Position numbers and translations under genes: made by a program | Notes under the pieces: model-generated | Database searches by the model: none | What the model saw: only the letters and a program-made list of their open reading frames with translations | Told to the model about the DNA's origin: nothing | Shown here: one piece after another, positions 1 through 4,858 of the stretch | Numbering within the stretch: position 1 is the first letter of the stretch | Layout: every line of letters begins with the position of its first letter | Assembly: GCA_946409885.1 (NCBI GenBank) | Contig: CAMJYF010000063.1 | Location: forward strand, 1 to 7,888 | DNA length: 7,888 nucleotides | Source: an uncultured Clostridia bacterium | Lineage (GTDB): Bacteria > Bacillota > Clostridia > Oscillospirales > Acutalibacteraceae | Direction of reading: 5' to 3'

Positions 1-46
1 CGGCAATAAGAAGGTATCATTTATTATTCAAATTATTTAATTGCCG
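1..46. repeat. Short inverted repeat at the left edge
   Basis: CGGCAAT (1-7) and ATTGCCG (40-46) are a 7-bp inverted pair with a 32-base AT-rich interior, located after the activase stop. It could be part of a longer structure cut by the window edge, or chance. Confidence 0.2.
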
Positions 47-57
47 AAGTAATAATG

Positions 58-894
58 TTACGGATCGTAGATCGCGCCGCATCGTTCCGCCAGCGCGGTC
101 ATAAACTCCCTTTCCGGCGGCACGGTCCCGGCGGCGGGGTAAGGTCTGCCCAGCGCCGCGTACTTGCCCTCGCCGGTGGCGTGGTAGGGCATCAGCTGCA
201 AAGGGAACGCCCCCGCGAGGGCCTTTACCGCGGCCAGCTCCCCGTCGTTGCAGCCCGGGATATAGGGCATACGGAAGGTCACGTTGACGCCCGCGCATTT
301 CACCCGTTCGGCGTTTTCCAGAATGCGATCGTTGGCAACCCCGGTGTTGCGTTCGTGCAGGACGGGGTCGATCCCCTTCAGGTCAAAATAGAGATGATCC
401 ACCAGCGGCAGCAGCGCCTCCAGCGTCTGCCACGGGGCATAGCCGCAGGTCTCCATGGCGGTGTTCACACCGTTGTCACGGCACAGGCGCAGCAGCGCCC
501 CGGCAAATGCCGGCTGGGCCAGCGGCTCGCCGCCGGTCAGCGTCACGCCGCCGCCGGAGGTCTCATAAAAGGGCCTGTCCCGCAGCGCCTTCGCCATGGC
601 ATCCTCCGGGGTGATCTCATAGCCGCTGATCTCCCGCGCCCCGTGGGAACAGACCGCGACGCACCGGCCGCAGGCGGTGCATTCCGGCGTGTGGGTATTG
701 CCGCACACCGCCGCGCAGGCCCCGCAGGAGACGCACTTATGGGCGTAGAACAGCAGCTCCGGCGCCGCCCGCTGGGATTCCGGATTGTGGCACCAGCGGC
801 AGCGCAGCGGGCAGCCCTTCATAAAGACCGCGGTACGGATGCCGGGGCCGTCGTAGATGGAAAACCGCTGGATATCGAAAACGCGGCCTGTCAT
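58..894 (-). CDS. Glycyl radical enzyme activating protein (PflA-type radical SAM)
   Basis: This 278-residue protein has the full layout of a glycyl-radical-enzyme activase. Such enzymes use S-adenosylmethionine and a [4Fe-4S] cluster to place the glycyl radical on a partner enzyme in the anaerobic cytoplasm. The start MTGRVFDIQRFSIYDGPGIR is typical. The radical SAM motif CxxxCxxC is C28, C32 and C35, and the SAM-binding GGEP is at 121-124. A ferredoxin-like insert carries two more four-cysteine sets (C54/57/60/64 and C72/75/78/82), as in the activases of diol dehydratase, hydroxyphenylacetate decarboxylase and choline lyase groups rather than the short PflA. The conserved C-terminal LMPYHATGEGKY region is present, so the gene is complete. 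It follows the aldo/keto reductase after 12 bases with only a weak ribosome site, which suggests translational coupling. No glycyl radical enzyme lies in the window, so the substrate subtype cannot be assigned. The family call is firm. Confidence 0.93.
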   Translation of the reverse strand: MTGRVFDIQRFSIYDGPGIRTAVFMKGCPLRCRWCHNPESQRAAPELLFYAHKCVSCGACAAVCGNTHTPECTACGRCVAVCSHGAREISGYEITPEDAMAKALRDRPFYETSGGGVTLTGGEPLAQPAFAGALLRLCRDNGVNTAMETCGYAPWQTLEALLPLVDHLYFDLKGIDPVLHERNTGVANDRILENAERVKCAGVNVTFRMPYIPGCNDGELAAVKALAGAFPLQLMPYHATGEGKYAALGRPYPAAGTVPPEREFMTALAERCGAIYDP

Positions 895-906
895 CGCCCG
901 TGCCGC

Positions 907-1773
907 TTACGCGATGGCGTCGGCGGGGGCGTCCTCCGGCAGAAAGCCGCTGAACCCCAGCAGAGGCATCTTTTGCAGCGCTTCCATATCGGCGGCGTCG
1001 ATCTCAAAATCGAACACCTCCGCGTTGGCGGCGATGCGCTCCGGTTTGGTGGATTTGGGCAGGGGCAGCACGTCGTTCTGCAGGGCGAACCGCACGCACA
1101 GCTGGGCCACGGATTTGCCGTATTTTGCCGCCATGGCATTCAGGGCGGGATCCGCCAGCACCGCGCCGCTGCCCAGGGGCGACCAGGCCTCCGCCAGCAT
1201 GCCGTGCTCCTGGGACCAGCGGATGTTTTCCATCTGGGTGTAGCCGGGGTGGAACTCCAGCTGGTTGACCATGGGCGGGATCTCGCACATATCCATCAGC
1301 GCTTCCAGATGGTTCGGGAAATAGTTGCTCACGCCGATGGCCCGCAGCTTGCCGTCTTTATACATCCGCTCAAAACCGCGCCAGGTATCGGCGTTGATCT
1401 CCTTCCATTCGGGGCTCAGCCTGGCCACGCAGGGCCAGTGGACCAGGTACAGGTCCACGTAATCCAGCCCCAGCAGCCGTAAGCTGGTCTCCACCGCCGC
1501 CACGGTCTTTTCGTAGCCGCGCTCCGTCACCCAGTGCTTGGTGGTGACGAAGATCTCCTCCCTGGCCACGCCGGAACGCCGCAGGCCCTCGCCCACGCTC
1601 TTTTCGTTGCCGTAGGCAAAGGCGGTATCGATATGGCGGTAGCCCAGCCGCAGCGCCTGGCTGACGCATTCCGCCGTGGTTTCGCCGTCGGGCGTCTGCC
1701 ACGTGCCGTAGCCGATACAGGGGATCTTTACGCCGTTGGAAAGGGTGAAGCAATCCGTTTTGGATGTGAACAT
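907..1773 (-). CDS. Aldo/keto reductase (AKR superfamily, AKR5-like)
   Basis: This 288-residue cytoplasmic oxidoreductase should reduce an aldehyde or ketone with NADPH; the substrate is unknown. The AKR catalytic tetrad is visible: D49 (GYRHIDTAFAYGNE), Y54, K79 (VTTKHW) and H112 (YLVHWP). Other hallmarks are GVSNY at 147-151, the NQLEFHP strand at 170-176 and the cofactor phosphate-binding stretch LPLPKSTKPERIAAN around 236-250 (K240, S241, R246, N250). The short form with YxxGNE resembles 2,5-diketo-gluconate reductase/prostaglandin F synthase-like bacterial AKRs. The start at 1773 is chosen because AAAGAGG lies 7 bases upstream and MFTSKTDCFTLSNGVKIP aligns with the family N-terminus. The open frame runs 29 codons further upstream, but those codons run back into the end of the hydrolase gene. 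It is the middle gene of the hydrolase-AKR-activase operon, 22 bases after the hydrolase stop. Confidence 0.94.
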   Translation of the reverse strand: MFTSKTDCFTLSNGVKIPCIGYGTWQTPDGETTAECVSQALRLGYRHIDTAFAYGNEKSVGEGLRRSGVAREEIFVTTKHWVTERGYEKTVAAVETSLRLLGLDYVDLYLVHWPCVARLSPEWKEINADTWRGFERMYKDGKLRAIGVSNYFPNHLEALMDMCEIPPMVNQLEFHPGYTQMENIRWSQEHGMLAEAWSPLGSGAVLADPALNAMAAKYGKSVAQLCVRFALQNDVLPLPKSTKPERIAANAEVFDFEIDAADMEALQKMPLLGFSGFLPEDAPADAIA

Positions 1774-1780
1774 AACAAAA

Positions 1781-1787
1781 CCTCTTT
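1781..1787 (-). promoter_or_regulatory. Ribosome binding site of the aldo/keto reductase
   Basis: On the minus strand this reads AAAGAGG and lies 7 bases before the ATG at 1773. It decides the start against an in-frame extension to 1860. Confidence 0.75.
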
Positions 1788-1795
1788 TTCTTTTC

Positions 1796-3118
1796 TTATT
1801 TTTTTCTGCTGTCCTCCGCCTCCATAAACTGCGGGAAGGCAGGGTCTGAGAATACGTCATGGAACGCCGGATCGGTAAAGACCCGTCTCACCAGCGTCTG
1901 GATGGTATTGTTGAAGGCAGTGTCGTTGTGGACCTGCCCTTTGAAGAACCAGGTTGCGTCCTTCAGAAAGCCGGTGGAGGCGTCGATGGCCCCGTCCTGT
2001 GAAACACGGCTGCCCGGCGTAAGGACGGCGGGATCCAGCGTTTGGCCCCGGGGGGCCGTCATGGCCCCCAGCGACGTGGAGTAGGCCGCCAGCACCGTAT
2101 CCGTGGAGACGGTATCGTTGGCGGAAAGCGCCATGATCCGCAGCCCGTAGCCGGAGGTGGCGTAAAACGCCGCGCCGGCCCGCTGCCGCTCGGCGATCAG
2201 CTCCCGCACGCGGAACTGGGCCGCCAGAAAGCGCTCCAGCTTTTCCCGGAAGGCGGCGCGCGCCTCCCCGGAAAGGTAACGGTCCCGCAGCGCCGGATAA
2301 TCCTCCTTGGGCACCGTGGCCCACATGGCCAGGCTGTTGTTCAGCACCGTATCAAAGGCCGCGTCCAGCGACTTGTACAGCACGCCGAAGCGCACCTCCC
2401 AGGGCACCGGGGCAAGCAGCCTTCGCATGGCTTCGGACACCCTGCCGGAGGTGGCGAATTCCAGCACGGAATAGCCGTTGTATTTATCCACGTTGCGCCG
2501 GAACAGGTCGCTCATCAGCACGCTGCCGTCCAGCGCCGCCTCAATGAACATCACCTGCGCCGCGTCGTTCTTTTCGCCGTAGGCGTCCAGATAGGCGGTG
2601 AACACCGCGCCGCCCATGCTGACGGGCAGCAGGCGCACCTGCTCCGCCCCGCTGCGCGCCTTCACCGTCTGGATGAACCGGTCCAGCTGAGCCGCGCTTT
2701 CGTACAGATCGGTAAAAAAGTTGTAGGCGAACAGATAGATATTCTCCTCGCCGATCGTCCCGGCCAGCTCCCGCACCGGGGCCAGGCGGTAGGTGAAGCG
2801 CTTTTCGCCCTCGGTGAACCGGCTGAGCGGGTATTCCCTCGCCACGGGACGGATCTCGTGGCGCATGCCCCCGTCCGGCAGGGTGGTCAGCGGCTCCAGC
2901 ACGTCGCGGAAATAGCCGCCGATGGCGTCGGTAAAGCCCCGGTCCCGCCGGGACAGGACCGTTTTGAGATAGGGCAGGCGGACGCGTTTCGCCGCCTCCC
3001 TGGCGTCGGTCTTCAGCGGCCACACGGTTTTCACCTTTTCGCCGCCGCGGTACAGCTCCAGCTTGGAGTGCCCCATGCCGGGGATGATGATACAGGGAAG
3101 GTTGGTTGACGGTTTCAT
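1796..3118 (-). CDS. LCAT/lipase-like alpha/beta hydrolase
   Basis: This 440-residue protein looks like a lecithin:cholesterol acyltransferase-like (PF02450-type) alpha/beta hydrolase that would act on a lipid or other ester. Seen: an N-terminal oxyanion-loop-like segment IIIPGMGHSKLELY (10-23), matching the family pattern PGxxGSxLE; a nucleophile elbow LLPVSMGGA with S167; the acid candidate D335 in SANDTVSTDT; and the base candidate H397 in GQVHNDTAFNN. The first Gly of the usual GxSxG is replaced by Pro (P165), and the usual His before Ser is Val. There is no signal peptide or membrane segment, so it is probably cytoplasmic. The start at 3118 (MKPSTNLPC) is preferred. The frame is open up to 3175, but the -10 box of the minus promoter lies at 3167-3172, so the longer start would fall in or before it. 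It is the first gene of a three-gene operon and leads into the AKR 22 bases later. Substrate unknown; hydrolase fold likely, enzymatic activity probable. Confidence 0.75.
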   Translation of the reverse strand: MKPSTNLPCIIIPGMGHSKLELYRGGEKVKTVWPLKTDAREAAKRVRLPYLKTVLSRRDRGFTDAIGGYFRDVLEPLTTLPDGGMRHEIRPVAREYPLSRFTEGEKRFTYRLAPVRELAGTIGEENIYLFAYNFFTDLYESAAQLDRFIQTVKARSGAEQVRLLPVSMGGAVFTAYLDAYGEKNDAAQVMFIEAALDGSVLMSDLFRRNVDKYNGYSVLEFATSGRVSEAMRRLLAPVPWEVRFGVLYKSLDAAFDTVLNNSLAMWATVPKEDYPALRDRYLSGEARAAFREKLERFLAAQFRVRELIAERQRAGAAFYATSGYGLRIMALSANDTVSTDTVLAAYSTSLGAMTAPRGQTLDPAVLTPGSRVSQDGAIDASTGFLKDATWFFKGQVHNDTAFNNTIQTLVRRVFTDPAFHDVFSDPAFPQFMEAEDSRKK

Positions 3119-3166
3119 GACGGCCCCACTTACAGCGTTTTTTTGCAGCAGATAATCATAATATGT

Positions 3167-3195
3167 ATTGTACAACAGTTTTCCGGCAAATGCAA
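3167..3195 (-). promoter_or_regulatory. Promoter of the hydrolase-AKR-activase operon
   Basis: Read on the minus strand, a -35 box TTGCAT (3190-3195) and a -10 box TACAAT (3167-3172) are separated by 17 bases. Transcription would start near 3160, about 40 bases before the hydrolase ATG at 3118. The -10 lies inside the 9-mer TTGTACAAT, which also covers the -10 of the divergent promoter. Confidence 0.65.
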
Positions 3196-3221
3196 TCTCC
3201 CGCGCCCTAAAATTTTCCTGT

Positions 3222-3250
3222 TTGACAGAACGGGCGGATTATTGTACAAT
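3222..3250 (+). promoter_or_regulatory. Promoter of the ybaK-like gene
   Basis: A consensus -35 TTGACA (3222-3227), a 17-base spacer and -10 TACAAT (3245-3250) form a strong sigma-A promoter. The start point would be near 3257, leaving a leader of only about 16 bases that includes AAAGG. This rules out the upstream in-frame ATGs at 3168 and 3249 as starts of the following gene. Confidence 0.8.
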
Positions 3251-3272
3251 GACAGAGGAAAGGATGAGAGCG

Positions 3273-3749
3273 ATGGCAAAACAGACGAAGACCAACGTGA
3301 TGCGCCTGCTGGACGGCGCGAAGATCGCATACACCGAGCACTGCTACGCGGATACCGGCGCCGTCAGCGGCACGGACGTGGCGCGGGTGCTGGGGGAGCC
3401 CCCTGAAAAGGTGTTCAAAACGCTGGTGACCGAGGGCGCCACCAAAGAGCACTACGTTTTTGTGGTGCCGGTGGAAAAGGAGCTGGACCTGAAAAAGGCC
3501 GCCAGAGCCGTGGGGGAAAAGAGCGTGGCCATGATTAAAGCAAAAGAGCTGCTGCCCCTGACGGGATACGTCCACGGCGGCTGCTCCCCCATCGGCATGA
3601 AAAAGTTCTTCCGGACCACGGTGGACGTTTCCGCCCGGGAACAGGCGACCGTCTGCGTCAGCGCCGGAAGGATCGGCTATCAGGTGGAGCTGGCCCCGGC
3701 GGATCTGGAAAGGATGATCCGGCTGGCCTACGCGGATATCACGGTATAA
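3273..3749 (+). CDS. ybaK: Cys-tRNA(Pro) deacylase, YbaK/EbsC family
   Basis: This 158-residue single-domain trans-editing factor belongs to the YbaK family, which hydrolyses Cys mischarged onto tRNA(Pro) in the cytoplasm. Seen: EHCYADTG with Y25 and EKVFKTLV with K49, corresponding to the conserved Tyr20 and Lys46 of Haemophilus YbaK; LDLKKAARAVGEKSV (71-85); the family signature GYVHGGCSPIGMKK (98-111); and the C-terminal strand GYQVELAPADLERM. Length is normal for the family. The start at 3273 is preferred because the promoter -10 ends at 3250, and AAGG at 3260-3263 sits 9 bases upstream. ATG 3264, giving three extra residues, is an alternative served by GAGG at 3255-3258. It is transcribed divergently from the hydrolase operon. 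No clear terminator follows, so some readthrough into the next unit is possible. Family assignment is firm; editing specificity is by family. Confidence 0.93.
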   Translation: MAKQTKTNVMRLLDGAKIAYTEHCYADTGAVSGTDVARVLGEPPEKVFKTLVTEGATKEHYVFVVPVEKELDLKKAARAVGEKSVAMIKAKELLPLTGYVHGGCSPIGMKKFFRTTVDVSAREQATVCVSAGRIGYQVELAPADLERMIRLAYADITV

Positions 3750-3766
3750 CCCCCGCAAAAAAAGGC

Positions 3767-3795
3767 TTGAATACCCATTCACCTTGCGGTATAAT
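3767..3795 (+). promoter_or_regulatory. Promoter of the Rrf2-rSAM/JAB-peptide operon
   Basis: A -35 TTGAAT (3767-3772) and a perfect -10 TATAAT (3790-3795) are separated by 17 bases. The expected start point is near 3802, about 26 bases before the Rrf2 start codon. Confidence 0.8.
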
Positions 3796-3800
3796 GGGTA
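3772..3800. promoter_or_regulatory. Inverted-repeat candidate operator over the promoter
   Basis: TACCCATT (3772-3779) and AATGGGTA (3793-3800) form a perfect 8-bp inverted repeat with a 13-base gap. The arm centres are 21 bases apart, two helical turns. The left arm starts at the last base of the -35 box and the right arm covers the end of the -10 box. This is the geometry of a repressor site for a dimer pair. The nearest candidate protein is the Rrf2 regulator encoded just downstream; that link is inferred. Confidence 0.55.
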
Positions 3801-3827
3801 AAAAGACAGTAAGGGGCGTGAGGCAGG

Positions 3828-4277
3828 ATGATTTCTACCAAGGGGCGCTACGCACTGCGGGTGATGATCGACCTGGCGGCCAACGGCGACGGGGGAGCTC
3901 TCCCGTTGAAGGAGATCGCCGAACGGCAGGAGCTTTCCAAAAAGTATCTGGAGATCATCGTCAAAGATCTGGTAAAGGCGGGCCTGGTGGTGGGCGCCAG
4001 CGGCAAGGGCGGCGGCTACCGGCTGTGCCGGTCCCCCGGGGATTACACCGTGGGGGAGATTCTGGAGCTGATGGAGGGGACGCTCTCCTCCGTAGCGTGC
4101 CTGGCGGACGGGGAAAACGACTGCCCCCGCCGGGGCGTGTGCCGCACCCTGCCCCTGTGGGAGGAATACGACAAAATGGTGCGGGACTTTTTTTATTCCA
4201 AAAAGCTGACGGACCTGCTGCCGGCGAACGCGCCCGGCGAAAATGGCGGCCCTGCCGCGCCGCCGGAGAACAATTGA
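3828..4277 (+). CDS. Rrf2-family transcriptional regulator (IscR/CymR-like)
   Basis: This 149-residue DNA-binding regulator begins with the family hallmark MISTKGRYALRVMIDLA. The winged helix-turn-helix covers about residues 24-66: LKEIAERQELSKKYLEIIV is the HTH, and SGKGGGYRL is the wing. Three cysteines follow in the sensor region, C91, C99 and C105 (C-x7-C-x5-C); IscR and relatives bind a [2Fe-2S] cluster at three cysteines here. The first gap is longer than in IscR, so cluster binding is plausible but not assured. The last 18 residues or so are a Pro/Gly/Asn-rich tail outside the domain. The ATG at 3828 is preceded by AAGGGG (3811-3816) and a second weaker GAGG. It is the first gene of the operon with the secreted protein, the radical SAM/JAB protein and the small peptide. 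Autoregulation through the promoter dyad is likely by analogy. Confidence 0.92.
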   Translation: MISTKGRYALRVMIDLAANGDGGALPLKEIAERQELSKKYLEIIVKDLVKAGLVVGASGKGGGYRLCRSPGDYTVGEILELMEGTLSSVACLADGENDCPRRGVCRTLPLWEEYDKMVRDFFYSKKLTDLLPANAPGENGGPAAPPENN

Positions 4278-4296
4278 GAAACCGCCTATTTATGAC

Positions 4297-4302
4297 AGGA
4301 GG
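4297..4302 (+). promoter_or_regulatory. Ribosome binding site of the secreted protein
   Basis: AGGAGG lies 8 bases before the ATG at 4311, an optimal Shine-Dalgarno site suggesting strong translation. Confidence 0.85.
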
Positions 4303-4310
4303 AACGACAG

Positions 4311-4847
4311 ATGAAAAAACTGATTTCCCTTATTCTTGTTTTCGGGCTGCTGCTGTGCTGCCTGCCGCCCTGTTTCGCGGCGGCGGAGGGGGACGCTATC
4401 GCCATTCGCCTGAACAGCGACGTGGCCGGCTGCACCCGTGAGGACGTGGACAGGCTCATCGAGCTTTTATCCCCGCAGGTGACCTGGTACGAAAACGGGC
4501 AGGGCAACGGTCCCGTTTCCATCGCCAACGCCGCCGGGGGCGGGGAATACGCCCACATGGAGGCCGGAAGGGAATACACGGTCACCTATATGCTGCAGGC
4601 CGCCGAAGGGTATACCCTGCCGGAGGAGATCGGCGAGGGCGACGTGTCCTTTGCATGCGGCAAGGGCGTTTCCGTGATCTACTGCAAAATCGCGGAGATG
4701 CACAACCCCGCAACCCCCGATAAGTACGACAGGATCCGGGCGCTGCGGATCATGGCGACGGTAGTGCCCGACGGCACCGCGCTGCAGCGGATCATCGGCT
4801 GGGTGAGAGACCTGATCCTGAAGATCCGTTCATGGCAGCTGTATTGA
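4311..4847 (+). CDS. Secreted protein of unknown function with C-terminal amphipathic helix
   Basis: I do not recognise the family of this 178-residue protein. Residues 1-25 are a Sec signal peptide: MKK, a hydrophobic core (4-19) and an AAA cleavage site, with E26 as the likely first mature residue. The cysteines at 16, 17 and 21 are inside or at the end of the signal and do not form a good lipobox. The mature part has a beta-rich middle, with EYTVTYMLQAAEGYTLPEEI (88-107) resembling strand patterns in extracellular Ig-like repeats of gut Firmicutes. It has three mature cysteines (C41, C116, C125). The C-terminus (157-178) is an amphipathic helix, IIGWVRDLILKI at 161-172, similar to the N-terminus of the small peptide encoded at 6531. 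It sits 33 bases after the Rrf2 gene and 11 bases before the radical SAM/JAB gene, clearly within one operon. It might be a substrate, sensor or anchor for the system; this is not shown by the sequence. Confidence 0.85.
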   Translation: MKKLISLILVFGLLLCCLPPCFAAAEGDAIAIRLNSDVAGCTREDVDRLIELLSPQVTWYENGQGNGPVSIANAAGGGEYAHMEAGREYTVTYMLQAAEGYTLPEEIGEGDVSFACGKGVSVIYCKIAEMHNPATPDKYDRIRALRIMATVVPDGTALQRIIGWVRDLILKIRSWQLY

Positions 4848-4850
4848 GGA
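4846..4850 (+). promoter_or_regulatory. Ribosome binding site fixing the radical SAM/JAB start
   Basis: GAGGA overlaps the TGA stop of the secreted-protein gene and lies 8 bases before ATG 4859. The earlier in-frame ATG at 4832 has no such site, so 4859 is the better start, with translational coupling to the gene before. Confidence 0.75.
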
Positions 4851-4858
4851 AAACCGCC

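Larger units (their letters stand above)
3167..3250. repeat. Inverted pair of TTGTACAAT in the divergent promoters
   Basis: TTGTACAAT occurs on the plus strand at 3242-3250 and on the minus strand at 3167-3175. Each copy contains the 8-base palindrome TTGTACAA (3242-3249 and 3168-3175) and overlaps a -10 box. The two centres are 74 bases apart. It could be a shared operator pair for divergent control, or simply two similar -10 regions. Confidence 0.45.

Noticed and set aside
55..1482. 475-codon open frame on the plus strand
   Set aside because: It is antisense to the activase and aldo/keto reductase, whose motifs are unmistakable. Its translation is low-complexity Arg/Gly/His/Gln-rich, as expected from a GC-rich shadow frame.
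2042..3109. 355-codon open frame on the plus strand
   Set aside because: It is antisense to the LCAT-like hydrolase, with Arg/Gly/His-rich shadow composition.
3168..3272. Longer N-terminus for the YbaK-like protein
   Set aside because: The TTGACA/TACAAT promoter lies inside this stretch, and the extra residues do not resemble the family.
3750..3766. Terminator after the YbaK-like gene
   Set aside because: There is only a C-run followed by an A-run, with no stem that could form a hairpin and no T-tract on the plus strand.
4832..4858. Earlier ATG for the radical SAM/JAB protein
   Set aside because: It lacks a ribosome site, while ATG 4859 has GAGGA 8 bases upstream and avoids overlap with the previous gene.
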